A stretch of 64,000 nucleotides of DNA. Origin: Hyphomicrobiales bacterium. GTDB taxonomy: Bacteria > Pseudomonadota > Alphaproteobacteria > Rhizobiales > Rhizobiaceae. Positions 17,548 to 27,210 of this stretch are shown piece by piece. The position numbers were made by a program, and so were the translations under genes. The notes below the pieces were generated by a model, which did not search any database, was not told the DNA's origin, and saw only the letters and a list, made by a program, of their open reading frames with translations. Within the stretch, counting starts at the first letter, position 1. The number at the start of each line of letters is the position of its first letter. The DNA lies in the NCBI GenBank assembly GCA_900471525.1, contig UCEZ01000056.1, positions 1 to 64,000 on the forward strand, written 5' to 3'.

Positions 17548-17607
17548 ATTTTCGAAAATGCTGCAAGTTGAAATGTGGCAGCAAACCTCTTCCGAGATTG
17601 CTTGAAA

Positions 17608-17636
17608 CAAAAAAGGCGGCCCGAACGGACCGCCTT
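17608..17636 (-). terminator. Rho-independent terminator of ettA
   Basis: Read on the minus strand, AAGGCGGTCC pairs with GGGCCGCCTT around a GTTC loop (one G-U pair). A run of six T and then GTTT follows. It lies about 45 bases after the ettA stop. Confidence 0.8.
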
Positions 17637-17678
17637 GGTGTTTTCCTGGTTGTTTGCGGGCAGCGACGCCCACACCAC

Positions 17679-19328
17679 TTATCGCGTCAGACGCTTGTAG
17701 CTGACGCGGCTCGGGTTGACCGATTCCGGGCCGAGACGACGGATCTTGTCCTTTTCATAGTCCTCGAAGTTGCCTTCGAACCATTCGACATGGCTGTCGC
17801 CTTCGAAGGCCAGGATATGCGTGGCCAGCCGGTCGAGGAACATGCGATCGTGGCTGATGATCACGGCGCAACCGGCGAAGTTTTCCAGCGCGATTTCGAG
17901 AGCCGCCAGCGTCTCGGTATCGAGGTCGTTGGTCGGCTCATCGAGCAGAAGCACGTTGCCGCCATTCTTCAACATCTTGGCAAGGTGAACGCGGTTGCGC
18001 TGACCGCCGGAGAGATTGCCGACCTTCTGCTGCTGGTCGGTGCCCTTGAAGTTGAAGGCGCCGCAATAGGCACGCGAATTCATCTCCAGCTTGCCAAGCT
18101 TTATGACTTCGGCACCGCCGGAAATTTCTTCCCAGACGGTCTTGGCGCCGTCGAGCGCATCGCGGCTCTGGTCGACATAACCGAGCTTGACGGAATCCCC
18201 GACGCGGAAGCTGCCGCTGTCCGGCTTCTCCTGACCGGTGATCATCCGGAACAGCGTCGTCTTGCCGGCGCCGTTCGGGCCGATGACACCGACGATGCCG
18301 CCCGGCGGCAGCTTGATCGACAGGTCGTCGATCAGGACGCGGTCGCCGTAACCCTTGGTAATGTTCTCGGCTTCGATGACCACCTGACCGAGACGCTCGC
18401 CGATCGGAATGATGATCTGCGCGTCGCCAAGACGCATCTTGTCGGCTGCTTCGACCAGTTCGTCATAGGCCTTGATGCGGGCCTTCGACTTCGATTGACG
18501 GGCCTTCGGGCTGGACGCAATCCATTCCTGCTCGCGGCTGATCGCCTTCTGGCGGGAAGCGTCTTCGCGGTTTTCCTGCTGCATGCGCTTGGCCTTGGCG
18601 AGCAGGTAGGCCGAATAATTGCCCTCGTAGGGAATGCTGCGGCCACGATCGAGTTCGAGAATCCAGCCCGTGACGTTGTCGAGGAAGTAGCGGTCGTGGG
18701 TGATCATCATCACAGCGCCGGGATACTGGCGCAGGTGGTTTTCCAGCCAGCCGATGGTTTCGGCGTCGAGATGGTTGGTCGGTTCGTCGAGCAGCAAAAG
18801 GTCCGGCTTGGAGAGCAGCAGCTTGCACAGCGCCAGACGGCGGCGCTCACCACCCGACAGGCTGGTCACGTCGGCATCGCCCGGCGGGCAACGCAGGGCT
18901 TCCATTGCCATCTCGACCTGGCTTTCGAGGTCCCAGAGGTTCTGACCGTCAATAATGTCCTGCAGCTTGGAACCTTCCTCCGCCGTCTCGTCGGAATAGT
19001 TCATCATCAGCTCGTTGTAGCGCTCGAGGATGGCGGTCTTGTCGGCCACGCCCTCCATGACGTTTTCCATCGCTGTCTTGTTCGGGTCGAGCTGCGGCTC
19101 CTGCGCGAGGTAGCCGACGGTTGCGCCTTGAGCGACCCAGGCCTCGCCGGTAAATTCCTTGTCGAGGCCGGCCATGATGCGCAGCACGGTCGACTTACCG
19201 GCGCCGTTCGGACCGAGGATACCGATCTTGGCGTCCGGATAGAACGATAGGTTGACATTCTCCAGCACCTTCTTGGTGCCGTAGGACTTGTTCAGCCCCG
19301 ACATATGATAAATGAATTGACGTGCCAT
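17679..19328 (-). CDS. ettA: Energy-dependent translational throttle protein EttA (ABC-F)
   Basis: A 549-residue soluble ABC-F ATPase with two nucleotide-binding domains. Walker A motifs are GPNGAGKST (about 39-47) and GPNGAGKTT (about 355). Signatures are [11 protein letters not shown] and [12 protein letters not shown], and Walker B regions [11 protein letters not shown] and [11 protein letters not shown]. The charged P-site tRNA interaction linker lies between the domains (rich in Arg/Lys/Gln near residue 250). EttA binds the ribosomal E site and gates entry into elongation according to ATP/ADP. Length and motifs match EttA rather than Uup or YheS. A terminator follows, and the gene appears monocistronic. 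Confidence 0.94.
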   Translation of the reverse strand: MARQFIYHMSGLNKSYGTKKVLENVNLSFYPDAKIGILGPNGAGKSTVLRIMAGLDKEFTGEAWVAQGATVGYLAQEPQLDPNKTAMENVMEGVADKTAILERYNELMMNYSDETAEEGSKLQDIIDGQNLWDLESQVEMAMEALRCPPGDADVTSLSGGERRRLALCKLLLSKPDLLLLDEPTNHLDAETIGWLENHLRQYPGAVMMITHDRYFLDNVTGWILELDRGRSIPYEGNYSAYLLAKAKRMQQENREDASRQKAISREQEWIASSPKARQSKSKARIKAYDELVEAADKMRLGDAQIIIPIGERLGQVVIEAENITKGYGDRVLIDDLSIKLPPGGIVGVIGPNGAGKTTLFRMITGQEKPDSGSFRVGDSVKLGYVDQSRDALDGAKTVWEEISGGAEVIKLGKLEMNSRAYCGAFNFKGTDQQQKVGNLSGGQRNRVHLAKMLKNGGNVLLLDEPTNDLDTETLAALEIALENFAGCAVIISHDRMFLDRLATHILAFEGDSHVEWFEGNFEDYEKDKIRRLGPESVNPSRVSYKRLTR

Positions 19329-19421
19329 AGAGAGACTGCTCCGACGGAATGGGGATTTTGCCCGCTATGTAGGCGAATTATCCCGGCGGAGCAATGAAGA
19401 AACCGGCTTTAGCAGAGCCAT

Positions 19422-20189
19422 TCACTGAATGCCTGCAGCATCGACGGTTCCGTTCCTGCATTTGAAATCGGTATCGCCGGCTGCAAGGATCAGCGTTGAA
19501 AGACCGGCACTGGCGGATATGTCGCCCGAAAGCCCGATCGTCAGCCCGGTGACAACGCTACGCGCGCCCGCCTTCTGGCACCGCATCCGCACACGGTCGC
19601 CTGCGCCATTGCCGAAACTCGCATCGAAGGCCTGCTTCACCTCGCCTTCCGTCACATCCCGTCCCAGACGATCAGCAAACAATGTGCGCACTGCGGAGCC
19701 GTTTAGTTCATCGAGAAAGCGCAGTTGCAGGGCAAAATAGTCCTGCGCCGTACCGCCCTGGCAGGTGCCGCTGCGCAGCCATTGATGCCGGTCGAGACCC
19801 GATTGCGTACCGGGCATGGCGACCAGCAGCTTGGCAGCCGTGTCCTCGGCCATGGCCAGTTGCGGCAGTTCCAGCCAATCACCCTTCTTGTCGCGCGCCC
19901 GGATATCCGCCGCCACGCCGCAATAGCTCTTCTTCATCGGCCAAAGGCCATGCAGGGAAAAATGCGTCGCATCGTAACGCTCTGCGGTCTGCCCGGTGCA
20001 TTCCTTGCGGTTCGGCCGCGTCTCGCAGAAGCCGGGCTGCCAGCTGACAGCGAGAATGTACTCGGTCTTTCCCTTCGCCGGCGCCATTTTCTCCTCGGCA
20101 AGAGACGGCCAAGCGGCCATCACTGCGAGCAATGCGAGGCTCAGGCGCCGCAGCAGCGCCAATCGGATATTCTCCACATTTCCCTTCAT
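19422..20189 (-). CDS. Ribonuclease T2 family protein with altered active site
   Basis: A 255-residue secreted protein (signal peptide ending near residue 31, AWPSLA) of the RNase T2/RNase I family. The first conserved active-site segment is present as FSLHGLWP, with its catalytic His. The second segment, normally HEWxKHGTC, reads HQWLRSGTC here. The general-acid Glu is Gln and the second His is Ser, while the Cys is kept. The gene may encode a weak or non-catalytic member; I checked the codons (CAT CAA TGG CTG CGC AGC GGC). The start has GAGGG upstream. Periplasmic location is expected. Confidence 0.82.
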   Translation of the reverse strand: MKGNVENIRLALLRRLSLALLAVMAAWPSLAEEKMAPAKGKTEYILAVSWQPGFCETRPNRKECTGQTAERYDATHFSLHGLWPMKKSYCGVAADIRARDKKGDWLELPQLAMAEDTAAKLLVAMPGTQSGLDRHQWLRSGTCQGGTAQDYFALQLRFLDELNGSAVRTLFADRLGRDVTEGEVKQAFDASFGNGAGDRVRMRCQKAGARSVVTGLTIGLSGDISASAGLSTLILAAGDTDFKCRNGTVDAAGIQ

Positions 20190-20384
20190 GACAGCCCTCT
20201 TTTGAACAAGAACAAAACAAGATCATATAGAGACTAAAACAGGAAAAATGCAACCTGGAATCTCAGTGCCGCGGATTATTTCCTGACCTGATGCCAAACA
20301 AGCACCAAGCACCGATTGCGTTTGGCTGACAAATCAAGTTGATAGCGGTTAAGCGCAGGAACTTCGCCTGGGGAGGATCAACGG

Positions 20385-21320
20385 GTGTTCGCCAAGGTCG
20401 AAACATTGCACAGCCCGAGTGGAGCCGCCCTTGCCTGGCGCCATCAGCCTGCGGCCGCGCCGGAAAAAGGCGTGCTGATTGTCAGCCATGGACTTGCCGA
20501 ACATTCCGCCCGCTATGCGCGCTTCGTCGATTTCATGGCCTTGCAAGGATTTCATGTCTATGCACACGACCATCGCGGCCACGGCGCGACCAGGGCTGCC
20601 GATGCCCCGCTCGGCCGCTATGCGCAGTCGCAGGGTATCGACAAGGTCCTGAACGATGTCCGGGCGATGCGCGATATGGCCGCGGGCAATCATCCAGGCC
20701 TTCCGGTCATCCTGTTCGGCCATTCCATGGGTGGCCTGATCGCACTCAATGCCGCGGCAAACGATCCGAGCCTCTATGATGGCCTTGCGGTCTGGAATTC
20801 GAATTTTAATCCGGGTCTTGCCGGTCGTGCAGCGCAGGTCATCCTGGCCATCGAAAAGATGCTGAAAGGCTCGGATGTGCCGAGCGGCATTCTGCCGAAA
20901 CTGACGTTCGGCACCTGGGGCAAATCGATCCCCAACCACAAGACCGAGTTCGACTGGCTGTCGCACGACCCGGTGGAGGTCGCAAAATATATCGATGATC
21001 CGCTCTGCGGTTTCGACGCCAGCGTCTCGCTATGGATCGACCTGTTCAACCTGACTTTCGCCGGCGCCCGGCCGGATCGATTGCGACGGCTGCCTGAAAA
21101 CCTGCCCATCCATCTTGTCGGCGGCGGCGAGGATCCGGCTACCAATGGCGCTCGGGAAACCCGTTGGCTGGCACGGCGCATGGAAAAGATGGGGCTGAAG
21201 CGCGTGACGACGGTCGTCTACCCGGCGATGCGCCACGAAACCTTGAATGAAACGGAACGCGACGGCGCCATGCGGGATTTTGCCGGCTGGTGCCTCTCCG
21301 TTGCGGAGCGGCGGACCTAA
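20385..21320 (+). CDS. Alpha/beta hydrolase, monoacylglycerol lipase/lysophospholipase type
   Basis: A 311-residue alpha/beta hydrolase of the Hydrolase_4 group. It has an oxyanion-side HG (SHGLAEHSARY), an HDHRGHG segment, the nucleophile elbow GHSMGG, a late Asp in GGGEDPAT and the catalytic His in MRHET. The family hydrolyses monoglycerides or lysophospholipids. The start is GTG at 20385, placed by GGGGAGG eight bases upstream; no ATG fits as well. No signal peptide, so cytoplasmic. A DMT transporter gene begins 13 bases downstream and is probably co-transcribed. Confidence 0.85.
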   Translation: MFAKVETLHSPSGAALAWRHQPAAAPEKGVLIVSHGLAEHSARYARFVDFMALQGFHVYAHDHRGHGATRAADAPLGRYAQSQGIDKVLNDVRAMRDMAAGNHPGLPVILFGHSMGGLIALNAAANDPSLYDGLAVWNSNFNPGLAGRAAQVILAIEKMLKGSDVPSGILPKLTFGTWGKSIPNHKTEFDWLSHDPVEVAKYIDDPLCGFDASVSLWIDLFNLTFAGARPDRLRRLPENLPIHLVGGGEDPATNGARETRWLARRMEKMGLKRVTTVVYPAMRHETLNETERDGAMRDFAGWCLSVAERRT

Positions 21321-21333
21321 GCGAAGACATGGC

Positions 21334-22284
21334 ATGACCGATATTTCTGCAAAGGCCGTGAAAGGCCGCAACGACGTTTCCTTCGGACTAGGCCTGATGG
21401 TCATCGCGGTGCTGATCTCGCCGCTGATCGATATTTTTGCCAAGCTGGCGATCACCACTATTCCGTCGGCGGAAATCACCGCCGTCCGCTTCGTGCTGCA
21501 GGTGATCTTCATCCTGCCGATCGTCATCGTCCGGGGTACGCTGCTCGACCTCACCTGGAAGAAGACCGGGCTGCATATGCTGCGCGGCGGCCTTCTGGTG
21601 GTGACCATGCTCTCCTTCATCACCACGCTGAAAGCCATGGAAGTGGCGGATGCCATCGCCATTTTCTTCGTCGAGCCGATCATCCTGACGATCCTTGGCA
21701 GCATCTTCCTGAAGGAGACCATCGGCTGGCGGCGCTATACCGCCTGCGCGGTCGGTTTTTTCGGTGCGCTGCTGGTCATCCAGCCGAGCATGCAGGAGGT
21801 GGGTTGGATCGCCCTTCTGCCGATCGTCTCAGCCTTCGGACTTGCCGTGTTCCTTTTGGTCACCCGCCTCGTCGCGCAGAACGAGGATCCGTGGTCGATG
21901 CAGTTTCACGCCGGCATCTGGGGCGCGGTGTTCTGCGGCATCCTGCTTTATGTCGGCGACGGCACCGGCTCGGAGATTTTCGATCCCGTCATGCCGGATA
22001 TGACAGCCGGCCTGTATCTGCTTGGCGTCGGTGTCACGGCAACGATTTCCGGCGTGCTCGGGGTCTACGCCTATCGCGCAGCACCCGCTTCGGTGCTGGC
22101 GCCGCTGCAATATCTGGAGATCGTCTCGGCGACGATCTTCGGCTGGCTGGTGTTCGGAGATTTGCCGGACGCGCTGAAATGGCTGGGCATCGCGATCATC
22201 ATCGCGTCCGGCCTCTACATCATCTGGCGAGAGCGCAGGGTGAACAAGAGCGCCAGTGTCGCGCCGGTATCGCCGGCCATCTGA
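21334..22284 (+). CDS. EamA/DMT-family transporter
   Basis: A 316-residue ten-helix transporter with two EamA repeats; VEPIILTILGSIFLKETIGW and a C-terminal YLEIVSATIFGWLVFGDLPD are typical segments. Substrate unknown. I start it at ATG 21334, after the upstream hydrolase has ended; a longer frame from 21247 would overlap that gene. It sits between the hydrolase and a ThDP-dependent enzyme, all plus strand with gaps of 13 and 37 bases, so the three may form an operon. Confidence 0.82.
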   Translation: MTDISAKAVKGRNDVSFGLGLMVIAVLISPLIDIFAKLAITTIPSAEITAVRFVLQVIFILPIVIVRGTLLDLTWKKTGLHMLRGGLLVVTMLSFITTLKAMEVADAIAIFFVEPIILTILGSIFLKETIGWRRYTACAVGFFGALLVIQPSMQEVGWIALLPIVSAFGLAVFLLVTRLVAQNEDPWSMQFHAGIWGAVFCGILLYVGDGTGSEIFDPVMPDMTAGLYLLGVGVTATISGVLGVYAYRAAPASVLAPLQYLEIVSATIFGWLVFGDLPDALKWLGIAIIIASGLYIIWRERRVNKSASVAPVSPAI

Positions 22285-22321
22285 CGGATATAGTTTTCAA
22301 AAGGCTTTGGGAGGAGCGGAC

Positions 22322-23968
22322 ATGAAGACAGGTGGAGAATTGATCGTTGAGGCGCTGAAGGCAAACGGCGTCAAGCGAGTCTCATGCGTGCCCGGCGAGA
22401 GCTATCTCGCCGTGCTGGATGCGCTTTACGATACCGACATAGACGTGGTGGTCTGCCGGCAGGAAGGCGGGGCGGCGATGATGGCCGATGCCTGGGGCCG
22501 GCTGACCGGCGAGCCCGGCATCTGCATGGTGACGCGCGGTCCTGGCGCGATGAATGCGTCCGCTGGCCTGCACATCGCCCGTCAGGATTCGATTCCGATG
22601 ATCCTGTTCATCGGCCAGGTCCAGCGCGAGGCGCGCGAGCGCGAAGCCTTCCAGGAAATCGAGTACCGCCGCGCCTTCACCGAGATCGCCAAATGGGTCG
22701 GCGAAATCGACGACCCCGCCCGCATTCCCGAGTTCGTCACCCGTGCCTTTGCAGTCGCCACGTCAGGTCGTCCCGGTCCGGTGGTGCTGACCTTGCCCGA
22801 GGACATGCTGACCCAGAAGACGGAAACCGTGGCGGCGAGACCCTATCAGCCGGTGGAAAGTCATCCCGGACCGGGCCAGATGCGGGCGCTGGAAGCACTG
22901 CTTGCAAAAGCAGAGCGACCGATCGCCATCCTCGGCGGTACGCGCTGGAGCGAGCAGGCAGTCAAACAGTTCCAGGCTTTCGCCGAGCGCTTTGGCCTTC
23001 CGGTCGGCTGCTCCTTCCGCCGTCAGATGCTGTTCGATCACCTGCATCCCAATTATGCCGGGGACGTTGGCATCGGCATCAATCCGGCGCTGGCCAAGGA
23101 AATCCGCGAGGCGGATCTGGTGCTCCTGATCGGCGGCCGTTTTTCCGAAATGCCGTCTTCAGGCTACACCCTGCTTGACGTGCCGTACCCGCACCAGACG
23201 CTGGTGCATATCCATCCCGATCCCGGTGAACTCGGCCGCGTCTACCGCCCGGATCTGGCAATCGCTGCCTCGCCCGCCGATTTCGCAGCAGCGTTGGAAG
23301 AGTTGAAACCGACGCAGAGCCCTGCCCGCGGCGAACGAACTACAAGAATGCATCAGGCCTATCTCACCTGGTCCACCCCGCCGGAAACCGGTCCCGGCGA
23401 CGTTCAGATGGGACCGATCATGCGGTTCATCGAGGAAAACACGGCGGACGACACGATCTTTGCCAACGGCGCCGGCAACTACGCGACCTGGCTGCATCGC
23501 TTCCACCGGTTCCAGCGCTTCAATACGCAGGCCGCGCCGACTTCGGGCTCGATGGGCTACGGCCTGCCGGCCGCGGTTGCTGCCAAGCATCTGTTTCCGC
23601 AGCGCGAGGTCATCTGCTTTGCAGGTGACGGCTGCTTCATGATGCACGGGCAGGAATTCGCCACGGCGGTGCGCTACGATCTGCCTGTTATCACGCTGGT
23701 CATCAACAATGGTATCTACGGCACGATCCGCATGCATCAGGAACGGGAGTATCCGGGCCGGGTCAGCGGAACCGATCTTACCAATCCGGACTTTGCGGCT
23801 TTCGCGCGCGCCTATGGCGGCCACGGCGAGTTGGTGGAAAAGACGGAGGAATTCGCTGGCGCCTTTGAACGCGCCCGGCAAAGCGGCAAACCCTCGATCA
23901 TCGAGATCAGGCTCGATCCGGAAGCAATCACGCCGACGCGGACGCTGAGCCAGATCAGAGCCGGCTAA
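22322..23968 (+). CDS. Thiamine diphosphate-dependent enzyme, acetolactate synthase-like
   Basis: A 548-residue three-domain ThDP enzyme (Pyr domain about 1-165, central domain 185-320, PP domain 370-535). The activating Glu lies in CRQEGGAAMMADA near residue 47. The ThDP/Mg2+ motif starts GDGCFMMHG and ends with the conserved Asn pair in LVINNGIYG. The family includes acetolactate synthase, benzoylformate decarboxylase and similar 2-oxoacid enzymes. There is no small subunit gene beside it, so a biosynthetic IlvB role is unlikely; the substrate is open. GGGAGGAG nine bases ahead of ATG 22322 fixes the start. Confidence 0.82.
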   Translation: MKTGGELIVEALKANGVKRVSCVPGESYLAVLDALYDTDIDVVVCRQEGGAAMMADAWGRLTGEPGICMVTRGPGAMNASAGLHIARQDSIPMILFIGQVQREAREREAFQEIEYRRAFTEIAKWVGEIDDPARIPEFVTRAFAVATSGRPGPVVLTLPEDMLTQKTETVAARPYQPVESHPGPGQMRALEALLAKAERPIAILGGTRWSEQAVKQFQAFAERFGLPVGCSFRRQMLFDHLHPNYAGDVGIGINPALAKEIREADLVLLIGGRFSEMPSSGYTLLDVPYPHQTLVHIHPDPGELGRVYRPDLAIAASPADFAAALEELKPTQSPARGERTTRMHQAYLTWSTPPETGPGDVQMGPIMRFIEENTADDTIFANGAGNYATWLHRFHRFQRFNTQAAPTSGSMGYGLPAAVAAKHLFPQREVICFAGDGCFMMHGQEFATAVRYDLPVITLVINNGIYGTIRMHQEREYPGRVSGTDLTNPDFAAFARAYGGHGELVEKTEEFAGAFERARQSGKPSIIEIRLDPEAITPTRTLSQIRAG

Positions 23969-24027
23969 GCGTCACGAATGCTCGCGCGGCGCGCAATCGG
24001 AAGGATGCGCGACGTTGGTGAAATATC

Positions 24028-24366
24028 TCAGCCGCGAATGTGCTGGGTCTGCTGGTAAACATTGGTAGAGCGGGCGCCGGAGCGGCAGTAGCCGAGCATC
24101 GGGCGCTCGAACGTATCCAGCGCGTCGACCATTTCGCGCACGGCATCGGCGGTTACGCCCATCGGGCCGACCGGGATATGGGTGATGTCGAAGCCGAGTT
24201 CCTTGGCGCGGGCAGCGATCGTCTCGAACTGCGGCTGGTCCGGCTGCTCGAAATCCGGGCGATGGCAGACGATGGACTTGAAACCCAGCGCCTTGATCGC
24301 ATCGAGGTCCTCGACGGAAATCTGTCCGGTGACCGAATATTCATCGTTGATCTGGCGAATGTCCAT
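24028..24366 (-). CDS. DUF442/TIGR01244-family protein (phosphatase or sulfurtransferase-like)
   Basis: A compact 112-residue protein of the beta-lactamase-hydrolase-like (Blh) N-terminal family. It has a DSP-phosphatase/rhodanese type loop, GYCRSGARS, in which Cys and Arg form a CxxxxxR-like anion-binding site, and the conserved ICHRPDFEQPDQP segment. The family is linked in some proteobacteria to sulfide or persulfide handling; the activity of stand-alone members is not settled. A ribosome binding site (GGAAGG) is present upstream of 24366. Transcribed alone, between a plus-strand ThDP enzyme and a minus-strand DUF4432 gene. Confidence 0.72.
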   Translation of the reverse strand: MDIRQINDEYSVTGQISVEDLDAIKALGFKSIVCHRPDFEQPDQPQFETIAARAKELGFDITHIPVGPMGVTADAVREMVDALDTFERPMLGYCRSGARSTNVYQQTQHIRG

Positions 24367-24440
24367 GGGAAAACCTTCCTCAAAATAATGTCCGGACTGA
24401 TGTAAGACCGGCAGCCGGATGCGTCAATTGGAAAGGCAGC

Positions 24441-25295
24441 TCAGCGGATCTGGAACGCCAGTCCGTATTCGATCGCCTCACCCGGCGCGAGCATCGGCAT
24501 TTCGCCGGCAGCGGCAAGTTCCGTTCGTCTGGCGATCCGGTGCGAAACGGGCTCGATGCTGATGACATCACCCGAACCGCGCTGGCATCGCCACATCTGC
24601 AGGAACGGCAGGGTTTGGGTTAAGAACCGGACGGCCAGCGAACGGCCGGACAACGCATCGAACGGCCCGAGGACCACCTGTGCCCAGCCGTCTTCGGCCG
24701 TCGGTGCGGCCGGCACACAGAAATGCGCGCTTTCACCCTCACCGAATCGCCAGCGACGCTTTTCATCTCCGAACATCGTTCCCACGATATGAGTGTCTTC
24801 GCCGAGCAGCCAGCCGCCGATGTTCATGTGATACATCAGCATCGGTGCAAATGGCGTATCCCCGCTGTTGGTGATCCGGTCCGACAGCACGACTTCCGCC
24901 GTATCGGCCTTCACGGTCCATTTCCGCAAGACGCGCGCCACTCCGCCATTGGCGAGCTGAACCTCGGTTTCGGCAAGACATCCGGGCGGCTCGCCCTGCC
25001 CGGACATCTCCGTTCGCCCGACCGGTGTCCCGCAAAGTGAACCATGCAACGGAAATGTCCGACCGTCTTCGAAACCTTCGATCATCTCCGGATGACGGAT
25101 ATGATCCGGGCCGCAGGTAAAGAAGAAACCCCGCAGCGCGTGGTCGATGCGCCGGTCTCCGTCCGAAGGGATTGCAGTACCCGGCGAAATATCGATGCCA
25201 TCAACGACGAAGGCACCGATATCCAGCGCCGATTGCCGGTCGAGGAGAATCTGGAAGTCACCGTCCCGGTCGCCACCGGATATCCTGATCGGCAT
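24441..25295 (-). CDS. DUF4432/aldose-1-epimerase-like protein
   Basis: A 284-residue beta-sandwich protein of the galactose mutarotase superfamily, closest to DUF4432. GFFFTCGPDHI, FPLHGSL with the conserved His, and MLMYHMNIGGWLL are the family landmarks; EPVSHRI and LAPGEAIEYG close the domain. Members bind sugars; catalysis is not assured. I chose ATG at 25295 (GGAG eight bases upstream) over 25343, which lacks a binding site. The intergenic region upstream (25296-25510) is AT-rich and should hold promoters for both this gene and the divergent transpeptidase. Confidence 0.72.
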   Translation of the reverse strand: MPIRISGGDRDGDFQILLDRQSALDIGAFVVDGIDISPGTAIPSDGDRRIDHALRGFFFTCGPDHIRHPEMIEGFEDGRTFPLHGSLCGTPVGRTEMSGQGEPPGCLAETEVQLANGGVARVLRKWTVKADTAEVVLSDRITNSGDTPFAPMLMYHMNIGGWLLGEDTHIVGTMFGDEKRRWRFGEGESAHFCVPAAPTAEDGWAQVVLGPFDALSGRSLAVRFLTQTLPFLQMWRCQRGSGDVISIEPVSHRIARRTELAAAGEMPMLAPGEAIEYGLAFQIR

Positions 25296-25510
25296 CGTCG
25301 TTTCTCCAATGCTTTCCGCCAGCCGGAATCGACGGGAATTCATCGGCCGAAACTATCGTAAAGAAAGGCGAGCATCACCTCCTTGAAACGGGCAAGCCAC
25401 AGAATTAGATGGATTTTAGGGAACTGTTCATAATGAATTCAGTTTATTCATATTACCGTCCCATTTGATTTGTAGGCCCCGAGCTCAACTGCCAGACAAC
25501 AGGTTTCACC

Positions 25511-26878
25511 GTGACGTTCGTTTTCAGAACCGGCTTTGCCCTTTTTGCCGCCGCCAGCGTGCTCGCACTCGCCTCCGCCGCAAAGGCGCAGGACAGCTTC
25601 GGCCGCCTGCCTGCCAACGCGGTTCTGGTCACGCCGCAAGGTGAAATCCTCGACTACATTCCCGATTCTGGTGATGTGCAGATGATGCGCGATCGTCGCG
25701 GCCGCACTGTACTGGTCGACGCGTGGGGCAATGTCGTAGCGACCGTCATGGGATCGGGGCGCCAGCGCGACACCGTGCGCCGTCGCGAGAGGAACCCCGA
25801 CGTCTATATCAATCAGGGTTACGGCTACTCCGATCCAGCCTTTACGGACCAGGGCTTTTCCGAGCCCGGCGATGTGACCGGCTCAATCCCGGATTTCCGC
25901 GATGCCTCGCCGCCGAGCGTCGATCGCGAGGAATTGCCGGCAAGCCTTCCGGACGAGAACGACATGGCGGCCCTACCAGCGGAAGAGGCCCCGCCACGCC
26001 AGACCTTGCCCTCAGCCGCCCAGATCACCAAGAAATCGAGCGCAGAAATCACCGCGCTTCAGGTGTTTCTCGATCGCGAAGGCTTTTCGCCGGGCGTGAT
26101 CGACGGCAAAACGGGCTCGAATGTCACCAAGGCGATCGAAGCCTGGCAGCAGGCAACCGGCGAGACGCTGGACCCGAACAACACCGATGACATTCTCGAG
26201 CGCCTGCGCTTTACCGGCGGATTGCCGATCACGACCTACACAATCACGGCAGCGGATGCCGCAGGTCCTTACGTCGCCTCGATCCCGGAAGACTACGCCC
26301 ACAAGGCTGCCCTGCCGCACCTCTCCTTCACCTCGACGACGGAGATGCTCGGCGAGAAATTCCATATGGACGAGACCTATCTGCGTGAACTCAACCCCGG
26401 CGTCGATTTCACCATTCCGGGTACCATCATCAAGGTGATCAACCCCGGTGAAATGAAGAAGGGCAAGGTCGCCCGCATCGTCGCCGACAAATACCGCAAG
26501 CAGGTCTTTGCCTATGACGACACCGGCACGCTGATCTCAGCCTATCCGGCAACGATCGGCTCCTCCGACACACCGTCGCCCTCGGGCACGGTGCAGGTCG
26601 ACCGCATCGCGTTCGATCCCGGCTATACCTACAATCCGAAGATCAATTTCAAGCAGGGCGAAAACGACAAGATCCTGACCTTGCAGCCAGGCCCGAACGG
26701 CCCGGTCGGCACAGTCTGGATCGCGTTGTCGAAACCGACCTATGGCATCCACGGAACGCCCGAGCCGTCGAAGATCGGCAAGACACAGAGCCATGGTTGC
26801 GTGCGGCTGACCAACTGGGACGCAACGGAACTCGCCAAGATGGTCAGCGTCGGCACGACCGTCGAATTCCTCGACTGA
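25511..26878 (+). CDS. L,D-transpeptidase with peptidoglycan-binding domain
   Basis: A 455-residue periplasmic protein. It has a signal peptide (about residues 1-26, ending AKA), a disordered acidic/proline-rich region, a PG_binding_1 repeat (about 170-225), a LysM-like segment (about 260-310) and a C-terminal YkuD domain. The catalytic motif is complete: GIHGTPEP upstream of SHGCVRLTN, with its nucleophilic Cys. It should form 3-3 peptidoglycan cross-links or attach proteins to the stem peptide. Rhizobia rely heavily on such enzymes for polar growth. The start is GTG, with AGG seven bases upstream. Confidence 0.9.
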   Translation: MTFVFRTGFALFAAASVLALASAAKAQDSFGRLPANAVLVTPQGEILDYIPDSGDVQMMRDRRGRTVLVDAWGNVVATVMGSGRQRDTVRRRERNPDVYINQGYGYSDPAFTDQGFSEPGDVTGSIPDFRDASPPSVDREELPASLPDENDMAALPAEEAPPRQTLPSAAQITKKSSAEITALQVFLDREGFSPGVIDGKTGSNVTKAIEAWQQATGETLDPNNTDDILERLRFTGGLPITTYTITAADAAGPYVASIPEDYAHKAALPHLSFTSTTEMLGEKFHMDETYLRELNPGVDFTIPGTIIKVINPGEMKKGKVARIVADKYRKQVFAYDDTGTLISAYPATIGSSDTPSPSGTVQVDRIAFDPGYTYNPKINFKQGENDKILTLQPGPNGPVGTVWIALSKPTYGIHGTPEPSKIGKTQSHGCVRLTNWDATELAKMVSVGTTVEFLD

Positions 26879-27210
26879 GGCCGGAAAAATCGCAGGCTCC
26901 TCCCCCATTTGGGGGAGTGACGAAAGCCGCAAGCCAGTGAAAATGCTCGCGCCGGAATGCGATCAATCGCAGCTTGGGCGGTTTGCGCATAAAACCTTCG
27001 CTGGTCCGGCAATCGCGATTCATTGGGCACACTTTCGCGAAGGCGAAGGTCGGGGTCGCGGCGTTAAAGCTTGGAAGCACCGCGACCCCTGTTCGGCAAT
27101 ATCCCGCAGCTTCATGACCTCATCAGATATTGTCATTAAAAAACATTGCCGCGATGCTCTATCTGTCGGAGAACTTGAAGACCAATTCCGACAGACAGAG
27201 GAATGCCTTG
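26879..27210. other. 332-base intergenic region with a 7-bp hairpin
   Basis: No convincing gene. CTCCCCC-ATTT-GGGGGAG (26900-26917) forms a perfect 7-bp hairpin just after the transpeptidase stop and lacks a U-tract; it resembles the core of rhizobial repeated palindromes. An AT-rich patch at 27125-27145 may hold the promoter of the oxidoreductase gene. Confidence 0.4.
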
